Source of the DNA: Lates calcarifer
Lineage: Eukaryota; Chordata; Actinopteri; Centropomidae
Length of the DNA stretch: 64,000 nt
Assembly: GCF_001640805.2 (NCBI RefSeq)
Contig: NC_066837.1
Span: forward strand, 17,413,501-17,477,500
Direction of reading: 5' to 3'
In this document: in pieces, positions 25,251 through 39,042 of the stretch
How positions within the stretch are numbered: the stretch's first letter is position 1
Layout: every line of letters begins with the position of its first letter
The notes under the pieces: generated by a model
Databases searched by the model: none
Told to the model about the DNA's origin: nothing
The model's input: only the letters and a program-made list of their open reading frames with translations
Position numbers and translations under genes: made by a program

Positions 25251-28094
25251 GTTTATGTGCTGCGCTGTCGTGCTGGAGCCAGTTGAAGGCAGCCAGTTGC
25301 TGCCAAGCACAGTTGCAAACATTGTAGCACCGTTTCAAGGCTATTACTTCTTGAAAAAAAATTGCTGATAAGATTTAAGTAAGGGCAATGCTGATTTATT
25401 CTGTCTGTTTTTGAGATAATGGACTTAAATTTAATGCCTTTCTGACACAGTGATGTCTGTGTTTTAAAACATCTATTTATCTTCTGTAAAAAGAAGACAT
25501 CTGGCTTGAAAAAATATATTGAGGAGAGGTATTTTATATATTTTATGACTGACTGAAATAGTCAGCTCACATTGGTAAAAAATGGTCATTTGTTAACACA
25601 GCTTTTAACTTTAAGTTTTGCTTTCCTTCAGTAAAAACACCTCTTATTTTTCTTTATATTTAATTTTATACTTAGTTTATTAATGTTGGCATGAGGCTGA
25701 AGTTAATATTATCAGTCTAAAGGGGTTTACTGGACATTGAAGTTAATTTAACATATTCACGGTTATATTATTCATTTTTGTGTAAGACTTTAAAAAAAGA
25801 ATAGGATCCAGGTGATGACATGGTGCAGAAACTAAATATAATAAACATAATGAACTCCAAAAAGTGTGTAATTTCATGTAAACATCTCAAATGGCTTAAC
25901 AATGGAAGTTGCTAAATGTTAAAACAGTTTGAGAAGAATAAGTTAATAGCTAGAAACTTATAAATCACACAGTCCAGTTTGTGAAGCAGAATTTACTTTT
26001 AATGATATTCTCTTGTAAAACAATGTTTCCTTACAAGAATTTAAAAAAATAGTATTCCATCTGAAATTAAAAATCAGATCAGTCAGAAACAGACCACAAT
26101 TATACTATACAATATGTAAATCAAAACTGGGCCCAACAGGTCTGTTTGTCTGTTGTCTGTCTGTCTAAGGCTCATTTTCATTTAATTAGTGAAATAGGTA
26201 AATTTAATAATTACTATCTTTTCACTGTGCACTGCATAGAATTTATTTTCTTATCACAGATAGGCTAATATTTGTAATTTCTTTTCACAGCTTAATCATA
26301 ACTAACAGTATCAGTTATTATTTTAAAAGTAGTAATAGAGAATAATCACACAGCATATAATTAATTTTCCCCTATGTCAGGCTACATTATACAAACTTTT
26401 TTACACTTATTTATACAATTAATAAAATGTATTGTCTCTCCTCTATGATATAGACCAACATGGTTAACATGCTTTGATCGTTACCACCAGTTCAATATGT
26501 AAAAACATGTAAAAACATGTAAACCAAGGCTGAGAAAGCAACTTTCCTCGTCAGTGTTTCTTTGTCTCCATGAAAAGGATGTCACTCACTGAAAATCATT
26601 TCAGTTGGAGAAAAATTATTTGTTTTTCTTCTCTGATAAGTTTTAGGTTAGTAAATGGATTATGCTGGGCACAAATGTATTAAATCTTTTTATAACCAAT
26701 AAGTACTTAGAGGTGAAAATTTGTCAGTCAAATATTTTTTAGTAAAGTGATTCTTGTAGTTTAGTAGGTTAGTTTTGTCAGAAGTTGAATAAAATTGAGT
26801 AAATTCATTGAAAGAAAGTAAATTAGTTTTTAAATTATAAAAACCTATAATAAACTCACATATTATATGTTGTCTTTAATTAAAGAAAATAATATATGTA
26901 CAGCAATTCTAGTGCAATGGTGGTAAATATTTAAACATATTATATGCTGGAGATATTCCAGTAGGGCTTAAAATGATTTTGCTGAATGACTCACAAACGG
27001 TTTTCCGGATGACTTATCATTCGTGTTGTTTCTTGTCTGACCACTTGGCTTTTTCATTCAGGTTTTATGTGTCACCATGGCTAATCTGCCGCCCCAGAAC
27101 ACTAAAATGGTAGCTCTGGCATGTCAGCCCGGTCGGCCTTCCAAAGTTAGCTTTCCCCGGCCAAGTAGCTCCAGGACTGTGTGCCATCAGTGTGAGTGAA
27201 GGTATATGTAGGACATCTGACGGTGCACACTGTCGTTTCTTTTCTTGTTTGCCTTAAATTGTGTGCTTTTGTGGTTACTTTTAACAGTGAGCGAAAGGTC
27301 TTAACTCACCTTTGTTAATCCGCTCCCGCAGACCTCCACTTTGCTCCTCTACTCGTTCATCAGTGTCTTATTTCCTGCTCTTACTTACTTTTCAAGTTAT
27401 ATATCTTCCTCTATCTCTCCCAACTGTTCCTCCTCTAAAACCTCAGCCCACTTTTGTCTCTAATAAGAATAAATAGTATTTCATGACAGATCGCTTTATG
27501 ATCTCACAATCTTTGTCTGTTTATTTACTCTGCTTTATTATTCTTTTTCTTTCTTTATTCATCACCCACCTCTGTATGCCAGAGATTTCATACAACACAA
27601 CCAAACCCCCCGATAGTTTCTGTCAGAAATATCAACTTCTTGTCATACTCCCCCACCCCACTCACTCTCGGGAGGTCATCAAATGTTTGTCTTTGTGCAT
27701 AAGAAATTTGGACAAAACCCAAAAAATTATAATATTAGAACACGCTGCACACAGATGGTTAAATGTGTTGATGATAGCGCAGCAGATTTTCTTGGCAGTT
27801 CTTTATAGTGTATTAGGTTTAACTGTTGGCTGTAATATGTTTGGCCAACTACAATAGCTGCTCTAAAGCTAGCATTGTTGAGGGGTCCCCCAGGGCTTGT
27901 ATGCTGGCCTCGCACAGTTTCTACTCTGGAAGAGCATCTGCTTTGTTCTCCGCTCTGAAGTATCATCCTTCAGATCACATATCTAACCACTGTACTGATG
28001 TTAATAGCTTGAGCCTACGGCCCTCTGATACACACGGGCAAACACCCGCAGAGACACTATCACAGAAGCTCAGTTGGTCACTCTCTCACAAAGG

Positions 28095-28095
<1 letters not shown>
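25250..28095. other. AT-rich intergenic block, no gene seen
   Basis: Base composition is markedly AT-rich between 25.35 and 27.0 kb, with long runs of TTTAAAAT type and a short tandem GTAAAAACAT repeat near 26500. Open frames are very sparse from 25250 to 27480. No transposase, exon or RNA gene was recognised. Confidence 0.55.

Positions 28096-28160
<65 letters not shown>
28096..28160. repeat. (CA)n microsatellite
   Basis: An uninterrupted CA array of about 65 bp, the longest in the window. Frames reading THTHTH or CVCVCV across it are artefacts. Confidence 0.97.
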
Positions 28161-28165
<5 letters not shown>

Positions 28166-28716
28166 CATTCACAGAGCTAATCGAATGGCTTGTGCAACAC
28201 GGGTGATAAATCTGTTAAAGGAAACGGCCTACTGTAAAGGAAAGAACATGGTCCCCACGCTACCGTGGGTGCTGTTTAAATGTGCGTACGTGAGAAAGAG
28301 AATATACTTGCTTCTGTGTCTGTTTACTTAGCGCTCTTGGGTGCATGCTTTTAAATGTGTGTGTCTGTGCATGTGTGTGACAGCGCTCAGCCAGTGCTCT
28401 TGTGTGTGTTTCTTCCACAGGAAATGACTTTTGTGCAAACTTCTGTTCACGATGAACCTGATGTGGCCTCTTTCTTTTTATCTCAAAGTACGTATGGACA
28501 TGCTTTATACCAAATGTGACTGCTGTACTTGCATGCATATGTGTATGTGTGTGTGTTTGTGTGTGCATGTATTAACTGCGTGTGTCTGCAGGTTTGTGTG
28601 TCACACAGCTCTGTGGGTTCAGGGGGTGTTTTATAGGATCGGCCCTGCTGCTGGTAGAACTCCCTGTGAGAGCTGGAGAGAGGCAAAGCAACAGAGCTTC
28701 AGAGCTTCAGAGTGTC

Positions 28717-28718
<2 letters not shown>

Positions 28719-28774
<56 letters not shown>
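28719..28774. repeat. (TG)n microsatellite
   Basis: An uninterrupted TG array of about 56 bp. It lies between two CA arrays (28096-28160 and 28912-28960), so the three form alternating strand-opposed dinucleotide arrays within 900 bp. Confidence 0.97.
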
Positions 28775-28780
<6 letters not shown>

Positions 28781-28910
28781 CGTGTGGGTGGGTGGACATG
28801 TGTGTGTGTGTGTGCATGCTTTAGACAGAAGCAGAGAGACAGTTTGTTTGAAGCCTGCCACTGAGACTAGCATCAAACACCACCTCAACTCTTTGCCCTT
28901 CAGCCTATAA

Positions 28911-28911
<1 letters not shown>

Positions 28912-28960
<49 letters not shown>
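28912..28960. repeat. (CA)n microsatellite
   Basis: A CA array of about 49 bp, inverted in sense to the TG array about 140 bp to its left. Confidence 0.97.
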
Positions 28961-28964
<4 letters not shown>

Positions 28965-31850
28965 TTCTATTCAGATTTCCCTCTCCTATTAGTATTAAAA
29001 AAGGCAGAGACATGCAGAAAAACTATCAAAATGCTCCAGCTGCAGGTATTTTACTATCTCCTCTTCTTCCATTCCAGGGCAGCTCTTCTGTCTCAACCAT
29101 CTGTCAGACAAACAAGAACTCATACACACACACACATACATAAACAGGTTGCCTTGTCAATCAGACCGCACATTGGCTTGTTAGGACTCACATGTTGGCT
29201 CCATCTGGACTCCTCTGAGGTTAGCTTATGTCAGGTCTGGGAAAAGATGTAAGAGGAGCTAAAACAGTCAGTGGAATAAGACCAAAGAACCACCATTAAG
29301 TAATTATTCTAGACATAAAAATATTATAATGTTAGTAATTGCTTGACTAAAACACTCCACAATCACACAAAAGAGAGTGAAAACAGATTTATGCATATTT
29401 AGATGATTGCTAATGCTGGTTAAGGTGTGTCATTAGTGAAGCTGAAACTTGTAGGCCTTGGTGCACATGACCTAGATTACTTGATGCCACACATCTCCAA
29501 TAGGAAGTTGAAAGTAAGAAAGACTGTCTTTGGTTAAAAAATGTGTCAGGGAAATTCCTTTGTGACTCACGCTAAGTTGGTGTCGGCTTGTTCTGAATTA
29601 GGGTTTGGTGAAGTCCACCACCCCTCCACACCCCTCTTCCTCACCCTGTCTGAGCGTCTGGCAATGGTCGGATGGGAGGGATGGAGAGTGGGCGTGTTGG
29701 GAGACAGGTCTTCACCCCCACCCTGTATAGAGATATATAGCCTGTGTGATGACACTGAGTCATCCTTGCTTTCTAAGCACTCCTCTTTCTTATTAATATT
29801 CTCCATCGTGGCTCCTGTTCTCACCACACCCTATCCTGCCAGTGTTACACACACTCCACAGCGTGCTGTAGATCTACACAGGCCCCTACAGGCGTTTTTT
29901 TCTAAATCTGGGTCAGGACCCAATTGAGAGTTAAGGGAAGATTAAAATGAGCCTCTCAAATATTCTGAGAAAATTGGCATGTAAAACGATTGCCTTTGCT
30001 TTTTAACAGAGACCCACAGCCTTCCTGTATCTATGTAAGGATGAAATCCGCTGTAGCCTGTAGATATGTCATTTTTCATGCTAAAGGAGAGAGTTGCATC
30101 ATTCAGGAGTACAGTACTGCGAATGATGCAACTCATGCTGCAGATAAGCAAACACAATAGTCTGAAAAATCTGTCTGGAGTCTCAGACTGTTTGCTGATT
30201 GCCAGCTTTATTAATACAGTACTGTGCTGCCATTATACTTTGTATAGATGCACACTCCTGCTGTACTAATTGTAAACCTCTTCTACAACTTGCTGTTTAT
30301 TCATTCAGCTCACAGAAACATAGAAACCGTGTTGTCATTAGCACACTAAAGTTAGCATTTAGCACAAAGCTCCAGCGTGCACAAGCACAGCCTCACCGAG
30401 CCACTAGCATGGCTGTAGATTCTTTCTCTTGTTTGACACAAAAAATTGCAGTGCCATCTGGACTGTATTACATAAGAATACACACTCCTGGCACATACAT
30501 TTCCACTCCAGCAGCAGAGGTAACTGACTAAGATCTACTGCGATTAAATGTTTCATTTCTAAGAAAGACCTGCGAAGAGTAGAAGTTGGTCGCCTAAGGC
30601 AAGAAACCACATGAGGTAAATGTACAGGCATGCTATTCATGTCAATAAGATTATAACCAAGATCATGATTGTGAGGCTGCGCATACACTGGGACTTAGCC
30701 AGTGTAAATATATGTTTGGCTGTGCTGCCACAGTTCATTGAGCTGAGAGAAATAACTCTGAGTCACAACTGTATCACTAATGTATGTGATGGGAATATGA
30801 TCTGCAGCATATTTAAACTTTTATGACTATTTCCAATATGGAATATGCAAATCTGCTGTCAGGAAGCTCAACAGTTATCATGCAGATGCTTAATTTAAAT
30901 GCTCTTTTATGCTTTTTCATGTAAGAGTAGATGTACAGAGGCCAGTTGTTTTCTTTGAGGTATGTACATGTATGTATTATAGACAGCAGGTAGCAAGTGA
31001 ACCTGGAATTAGTGCCAGCTTTGTGTGGGAAGCTTTGTGTGTTTGAATAATTGCCTAATATCTCACAGGTAGACAGTTTCCCCTGGGGATCACTGCTGCA
31101 CCCCAGCCCTCATCCTCGCAATATCAAAGCAAATGTGCTGAATAATCTACTTGCTTTTTGACTGGGAACTTGAACCCCCCCCTGCCCGGAGAGAACAATC
31201 ATGCACAGAAGGAAGTTTTTCCAGGCAAAATTAGCTCAACTGTTCACTAAAACAGGAGGTACTTCTTTCAGAGGCCCCTTACCCCCGACTCCATGCCTTA
31301 TTTCATTTTATTCAGGAAACTGTCACTCGTGGGTTTGGACTTTTAGTTTAAAATTAAGCAGCAAAAGATAACATTTACCACTAAATCCAAAAGTAAAGTT
31401 AATAGAAAATGTGAGAAGAATAATATTTTCACCATCTCACATCTGCTTGGAAACCAGCACACTGGCTATCACAAGATCAAAAGGCCGTAAAGCTGACTAA
31501 ACTGTCTCTTTATGAACTTATTATCACAGTCTGTACAAGGCACATACGCCAGTGTGTGACTCGAACTCTGTGACCCACAGAGAGATTCCTCCTATGTAGA
31601 CTGCTGGTGTGAATACTGGCACCGTGCCTAGAGAAACATGTTTTATACTGTTGTCATGATAGACAGGTTCAGGTAACATGAGAGATCCTTGAGATCTCGC
31701 ATCAGTGTGCGCAGTGCAGAAGTAGCTGCCTAAACCTTTTCATTACTGTAGTGGCCTTTTGTCCATTAAACCTGAAGTATATCTCCAGTTATGTTTTTTG
31801 TTATGCTTTTAAGATAACAGCACCACTGAACTTTGACTCTTTCTACTACC
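28961..31850. other. Intergenic, no gene seen
   Basis: Unique-looking sequence with scattered short CA tracts. No exon chain or recognised repeat. Open frames up to 128 residues have no supporting motifs. Confidence 0.5.
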
Positions 31851-32650
31851 ATGTACATTAACCACTGGCAGAAAGTAACTAAGATTTACTTAAATCCTGT
31901 ACTTAAGTGTAATATTGAGGCACTTTTACTTTTCTCATATGGCCATTTCATGCTACTTGATTCTTCCTCTCTTCATTTAGCCCACTTCAGAGGAATATAT
32001 TATATTTTTCACTCCACTACATTTATCTGAGAGCTCAACAGACCAGCTACAACATTAAAGGACTTTTGAAAAGTTAATGATTCAACAATATTATAGCATA
32101 GGTGCACAATTTCAAGTCTGTCTTAAAGCAACACACAGGTCTCAGTACTGTATGAACATTGAAACAAGGTTAATCATCCCTCCTGTTCACACTGGCCATT
32201 AAAAGTTCCCATCCTAATACATGAAGCTAATATGGGACTCCTACTCAAAGATATTCAATTGTCTAACTCTGTCTAACTGCTGAAGCCTCAAAGCTTCAGA
32301 TAAACTTTGCAGTACCTTTTTGCACAAAACAAGGACTTTGGATTTGCCCTACCCCCCACCACCCATGAAGAGGAGAAATGATTACAGTAAGAAAAAAGTG
32401 TTTCAGTGTTCACATGTCCCAGCGACTATTGTTTTAAGACAAATGTGAATCTGTCCTTTAATATATTAATATTGTTTTAATGAAATGGACCATTTTGCAT
32501 AATTAATCATTTTACTGTTGATTCTAAGTATATTTTACTTTTATGTTTCAGTATTAGTAAAAATTCTGACTTTGAATGGAGAACTTTTTTCATTGTGATA
32601 TTACTACTTCTACTCAGGAAAAGGTTCTGAGTTCTTCTTCCTTGTCTGAC
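31850..32650 (+). mobile_element. Teleost interspersed element with a nested second element
   Basis: The left part (31850-32090) carries AAGTAACTAAGATTTACTTA, CCTGTACTTAAGTGTAATAT, CATTTCATGCTACTTGATTC and CACTCCACTACATTTATCTG. The right part (32465-32640) carries GGACCATTTTGCATAATTAA and CTACTTCTACTCAGGAAAAG. Both belong in this order to one abundant fish repeat (recalled). Between them, 32090-32465 is a different repeat (AAAGCAACACACAGGTCTC through GCTTCAGATAAACTTTGCAG to GGACTTTGGATTTGCCCTA), so a younger element split an older one. A reverse-orientation copy of the outer family lies at 62.9-63.4 kb. Confidence 0.7.
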
Positions 32651-33088
32651 ATTAACATACGTATATACGTATAAGCTCCTGCTGTGTTCATGACTCGCAC
32701 AGAGGTCAGTTTAGGATAATACACACTATAAAAACAAACCAAGTCATCACAAAATTACTTGGGGGATTGTTAATCCAATATTGCCAAATGCCCAAAAAAA
32801 AAACCCCTCTGCTGACCGGCCCTTTCTTGGCTAACTCTGGTGAGTTGCAGTTACTTGACTGAATATTTCTCAACCTTATGAAAATAAGCCAAAATAATGA
32901 ATAAATCACCCTTAACCAGAGCACAGGCCTGTGAAAAGGCCAGTGACTGATCATGATGGTGTGTCATGTGGGACAAAAAAGGCAGCGGAGGCCTTGTTTG
33001 AGGAAGGAAGTCATAGTACTTCAAAATAGATTTGGTTTGCTCGTATGGTTTTTATCTTTTAATCCTGCTTTCTTTTCTCTGCCTCCCG

Positions 33089-33136
<48 letters not shown>

Positions 33137-33141
33137 TCACA

Positions 33142-33185
<44 letters not shown>

Positions 33186-36090
33186 CTGTGTGATGTGGTG
33201 GGAAGACCTCGGGAGGTTTGGCTCCTGTTGGTTTCTGGGAGCAGCACCAGCATGGTGACTTGATCCACGCTCAGCAACTGGATTGGGTTGATCTTGTCTC
33301 ACCGCAGCCATGGTGATCTGGTTCTGCCTGGAGATTGAGAGGGTGGGAGGGGGAGAGGTTACTGAAGAAGAGAAGGAGTTTTTATTAAGAGGTATACTGG
33401 CTAGAGTTGATCAGGAGTTTGTGTGTGTGTGTGTATGTGTGTGTTTTGAATGGGGCTTTTTGTTCCAACGTGACTCACCGTGTTCTAGCCACGGTTGGTG
33501 CCCGAAGGGAGACATGGAGGGAGGGTGAGCGGCACAGAAGAGAAAGAGTTGATGTGGTTAAGTCATTAGGAGACTGCATGTTCGGTTGCTATGTCAAGCT
33601 TCGGCCTACTTCTCTGATGAATCAATACGCTGAATGCCTGCCTGCCTGTGGAAGAGACACCGAGAGTAAGAGTAGATCCATCTTCTGGTTTGCCTGGCTG
33701 TGGATCTTTTTAACTTTTAGCCAACTCCTCCACAGATTGTGTGTGTGTGTGCACAGCACGGCTAAAAGTAACTTCAGCACGACATCAGTCAAACCAGATG
33801 GTGCAGTTGATTGCTCACTACTGCCTATAAATTTGTCAGCAAAATTTTATTGAGTTGACGCTGTTAATCACTTTTGTCATGGTTCTGATTACTCTGTGAA
33901 AACACATATGAATTCAACAAGAATGATTTCTTAGTTACGTGTCTTAGAAACCACTGTTTGTTTACAAGTGTTGGAGCCTTAACAGATAGGTACTGTCTTA
34001 GGGCACTATAAGCAATTTTAGCCCACATTTCTTCCCCTTTACATTTTTCTAGTAATATCCATTTGTTATAATTATTGCAAAGTTCTTACACATCAGAAAG
34101 TGACAGGTGCGTCTGATCAAGAGCTCTGGCTGTGTGAAATCCCAAATTTCCTGCACACTGTCATCACTTGCACATACTCCGAGCCAAAGTGAAACCAGAA
34201 CTTCCAGGTTATGTACCAGAAGTAAAAACAAACCTCATTTCAAAATCCTACTGACATTTGTTACTATGCTAATAACTAAAAATCAAAAACAGTGGTCATT
34301 TCAAAAAGAAATGCCATTATTTATTCAGTATTTCTGGGTTTTAGCAGCCTTTGACAAAAGCCATTTCCCATGAGTGCTAGGCCCTTGGTTAAACCACGTC
34401 ACATCTCAACAAAAGCTCAGATGTGTCTGTAACAACAGCAGGACAGAGAGGACTGAACAATGAAGAGGTTTTTAAACAGAAGAGATCACAACAACAACAA
34501 AAAATTACTTTAGAAGAGAGAATAAAGTGTATTCAATATAAGGAGGTACCCACACTGCCGTGTTGGTAAATTTTAATGGGAACTGTAGTTATTTGTATGC
34601 TCATAGTAATCGTTGTTTAGCTTTGTTAAAATAGCAAAGGTTTCAGTTTCTAATATAAAGTGAAGGGCAATGAAAGAAAAGCTCAGTGAGAAATTGCATT
34701 GGGTTACAGAGGTTACGTCACAACTTCAACACACTATATACATGTTAAAATGTTATCAATCAAATGCCCACCACCTGTTTCCTGCAAACGCACACACACA
34801 TACACACACATGCACACACCACCAGACACCCCTCCTTTGTTCCCCAGCACTCATTGTCACCCAAGTGTGAAAGAAACCTCCACTTGAGGCCCACCCATGA
34901 CCACCTCTCCGGAGCTGTCCAAGAGGTGGTCACGCACTCATTGCCCCCATCACCCCTCCACTCCAGTGCCGTTTGCCATGGATGTTTCAAAACCATCTGA
35001 CCTGGCTGTGCTAACGGGTGGCTATTTTTGGAGAGGGATGGCAAAACCGTCTGCTACTCACAACGGCCGTCGGAAAAAGGAGGGTTCGCTGAGAGGGAGT
35101 GCTCACCGGGTGAGTTGGTGAAAAGGGGAGTGGGGGCTCCTTCAGTGTATGTGTGTGTGTGTGTGTGTGTGTGTTCATAGCCAACCATACCAGTGAGCAA
35201 GTGCAACATCGGGGTCATGTGTCGCTGCAGACCATAGGGATTGCTGTTGAAACTGGAGATTTTGTACTCTTGCAAAACGCAGACAGACACTGAAGTTCAC
35301 TCTCTGGCAACTGCCTGTTGTCACTTTTACCTTTCACCCACATCGCTATCGACGTCTTGATTTTATAAAGCTGAAAATAGGGCGTTTTGCTTCGCTTTCC
35401 GTCTCGCTATCAGTGTGCATGCTGATTTGTCCAAACTTGCTCATGCTGTTCATACATGTTTCATACTGACAGTATGTCCCAGCTTATGGAAATTATTAAA
35501 TGGATATATCCATTTAGCTCGGAGCAATTTTGGCAGGCAAACCACCTGTGCTTGGTGCAGCTTTTAACAGAAACTGCCTGTGGTGAAATATGCATTCAGG
35601 CCCTTCGGGAAAAGAGCCTGATCAACAGGTTGAGCAGTAGAACATGCCAGTGTGAGAGGGTGGCATCTCTCTCTCTCTCTGCATCTGAAACATCATCTCC
35701 CTCCATGGGACTTGACTAATGCAAGTTAAGAAAACGTCTGATGGTCAAAGGCATGAGTCATCATGATTGACGCTTTTAAGTTAATGTTGCAAGTTGAAAC
35801 ACAAGGCACATATATAAATAGGTCACTTTCTAACGTCTCTCTAAAGCTTAATAATCATTGAGATTTATGCCAAAACTGAACACAAACTTTAAGCAGAACT
35901 GAACAGTATGACATTTTCTGTGAAGGTTTCAAGCTCTTCATTTGTATATATCATCCTTTCCTATGTTAGTTCATCTTATATTCTGTACTTTTAGACTGTG
36001 CAGATATGTTGCAATCCTTGTGACTTGCAATAAGATTTTCATCCTACTCAAACGATGAGGACATTTTACATTAAACACTCACGTGCGTGC
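32651..36090. other. Intergenic with CT/CA compound microsatellite, no gene seen
   Basis: A compound array of CT (33090-33130) and CA (33145-33183), a TG array at 35150-35174, and otherwise unique-looking sequence. Open frames across the arrays are artefacts. No exon set was recognised. Confidence 0.55.
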
Positions 36091-38130
36091 ACACACACAC
36101 ACACACACGCACATACACACACACCAGGGACTGGCCTGTAGAGTGAGTGGGCCAGTTCCTCCTACTATTTCTCTTAATGTGTCCCTTGTGCTGGAGGTGT
36201 GGAGCTGCCAGCATTGTTCACTAGCTACACTGGACGCTAACAGCTGTGTGTACTTACCAATGATAAACACACAAGTTGCTGCGGACATTGTAGCCTTGCG
36301 ACTGCATTTACTTATTGTTAACGGCGGGTCTTTCAAACATAGGATCTGAGGAGCTGTATTTAAAGTTTGTAGGTGTGAGTTCATGCGGCTTTGCGCCTTT
36401 GCTGTTTTATCTGCGAGCGTCTCTGTGTCTGTTCAGTATCTGGCATAAAAAGCAGCACAGATAAGGCGTGTCTGCATGTTTGCAAATCCTAGACTGGTCC
36501 CACTGGACTATGTAAGCAGTTCCTCCGATGCAGCTCCAGGGTGTGGATCGCAGTGCTGTACGGCCGGGCCTCCTGATGCAGCTCCTGGGTCAGGCTCATA
36601 GACGTAGGCTTTTCCGTTCTTTGGCGGAACCTCAAGTCTTTTTAAAAATAGGATAAGTAGGATAGTTGGCAGGTAAAGATAATTTTTTCCCTCCTTTTTT
36701 TCCTTTGAATTTATTGGATAGGTACTTTCCCACAGCTCAGACGAGACATGAGGTTTCATTATGTTTAATAACAAATGAATGAGGACTGCTGCTAAAAATA
36801 ACAGTTGCAGTCTGTACAATCATAAATAAGAAACATGATATATTAAAATCCTGCGGGATGAAACTTCTCCCTGTCAAGATGATAGGATCCTGCTTGCGTC
36901 CACCAGCTCTTTATTTCATTCAAACTAGGCTTCATGTGACATTTCCAGGCACTTTACAATTTGCTTTGTTCAAAGCAGTTAATAATTTGGTGGAGGGATT
37001 TGAAGGAATTCTGTGGTTTGCCAAACTGTGCCTTGGGAACAAAACTCACACAAACACTCACCACAGATTCTTCAGACATGACTAACAGTGATATCAACAC
37101 ATACCAGATAAGGTACTGAAAACCGCTGCAATTAAAGAGGGCCTATTTTAAACCATCTCAAAGTTGAAATATTTCTGTCATTCTGTTTTCTCAGACAAAT
37201 CAGTAAAGTTTTTTTTTTTAACTGAAAGTGTTTCACTGGCAGACTGCAGCATGTAACATATCATAGAATCTCTAACACAGTGACCTAGCTTATCAAACAT
37301 TTGTGTGAGAGAGCAGCGTATTTTATATGCATGGAATAGATGACTCATTATCCTGTGTGTGTGTGTGTGTGTGTGTGTGTCAGTCACATCATCAGAGAGG
37401 CTGAGCTAAACAAGGTTAGTTAGATGACTTACACATTTCTTCTCCCTGCTTAGTTCAGGGGACTGTCTCTTAAGCTGTCACTTTGCATAGTGAGTGGAGG
37501 CCTAACTACTCTGCTTTACATAGCAGTTGAAGCCTGATAACATCCCTTCTCTTTTCATGAACTGGATAAGCCTCCTGGTTCTTCCCCAAATTTGTATGCA
37601 AGTTTGTGTGATATGCTGGAAAAAATTCTTGAGTTGTTTCATCAGCATTTTCAACCATATTTTGTACTGTAAAATATTCATTTTGAATGGAAAATGAAAA
37701 GTGCAAATGTAACCTGCACTTAAGCAAATGGATACTTGTTATCATGCTGTATTTATTAGGTACATGGTACAAATATTTCAGCTTGTAGTAGCACTTCACT
37801 TCATCAGACTGGTAACCTACAAATACACAAGTAGTTGTTGAGCTGGTCACGTGACCTGTCATGTGTGCTGCTTTTCTGGGATATATTGTCTTGGATATAT
37901 TTTCAAGATAAGTAGCGATATTCCAAACTTTTCTTATTGCCAACAAATCCTATGAAAAGAACAAAACTAACTAGCTACTGTGTACAGTGTTGTCTGTGTA
38001 GCTGTAATACAGTTTATTCCCTGTTGCTGCACCATAAACCTGAATTATTATCCAAAAACCGTTAAAAGTACATCAGTAACACACACCTTTGTACTGGGTG
38101 ACACATTGCTTCATCATCCAGAACATAAGC
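36090..38130. other. Intergenic, no gene seen
   Basis: CA array at 36090-36122 and TG array at 37352-37380. Near 36515-36600 a short imperfect duplication repeats CTCCGATGCAGCTCC and CTCCTGATGCAGCTCC about 55 bp apart. No protein gene is supported. Confidence 0.5.
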
Positions 38131-38450
38131 ACTGTTGTTTATTTTGAGCTGATCCCACATACAACATCCTGCTGCCATCAATGCTTTATGTGTATTATTC
38201 CACAGAAGTAAGTAGTCCCCAAGACATGCGCTGTTTACTCCTGTTTGAGTATATCTGCTAAAAACTATGCCCTGCTGTCTGAGGAAATTACTTGTGAGCT
38301 GTTTTTTAAGATATATTTAGAAGGAACAAATAACAAAAGGAGCCAATGGGCTTGGGAGCCACAAACATGGTATCAAGAGAGATGAACTAACACATTGTTA
38401 GTTTTGTCTTTTTATGGGATCTGTTGACAATTAGAAAAATATAAAATAAC
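38130..38450. repeat. Interspersed repeat, second copy of the 14.4-14.8 kb unit
   Basis: ATGTGTATTATTCCACAGAA, TAAGTAGTCCCCAAGACA, CTGCTAAAAACTA, GAGCCAATGGGCTTGGGAG and CTAACACATTGTTAGTTTTG correspond in order to ATGTGTATCAATCCACTGCT, AATAGTCCCCAACAAA, TTGCTAAAAACCA, GAACCAATGGGCATTGAGG and TTACACATTGTTGGTTTTTA at 14.5-14.8 kb. The two copies are clearly diverged, so the family is old. Confidence 0.65.
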
Positions 38451-38998
38451 ACCAACCTTATTCTTTAATAATTTCTAAAATTCAGAACATAAGCTGAATA
38501 ATTCCATCCAAAGCTGTAACATACAGAAACTAGTTTCCCACACACAGACGACAATACAGTTAATATTTTAGACAGAATCTTTATTCAACATATTACACAT
38601 AATGAGTATACATAATCCGGGAATAAAGACTTTACAAATCTTATTTTACCTCCTGAAATCTTGAAAGCAACCGTCATTCAAGGGGACAGTCGTCTTTGTA
38701 GCCATCTATCCTCGCATCTGCGTTTACGTCCCTCAGTCCATCCTACGGTTCTTCGATTCATTCCACAATTAGCCACGGTCACATACAGGCCTGCGATTCA
38801 AAGCTTCTTCACTTGATTTTCATGCAGCCATCAGCACAGCACCAGACAATTGGCCCTTTTCATATCTCCACAGTAGATGAACCCTCTAACCTTGTGTTAG
38901 TGAACACTACTCTAATTTAAAGTGCCCTGGGTAGATTGTGGCCAGCTGCCTGGGGGCACTGCCTCTCAATGACGCTACCTTGTGATGGGATGGCTGGC

Positions 38999-39042
<44 letters not shown>

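Noticed and set aside
28074..28960. THTHTH and CVCVCV repeat proteins
   Set aside because: Direct translations of the CA and TG microsatellites.
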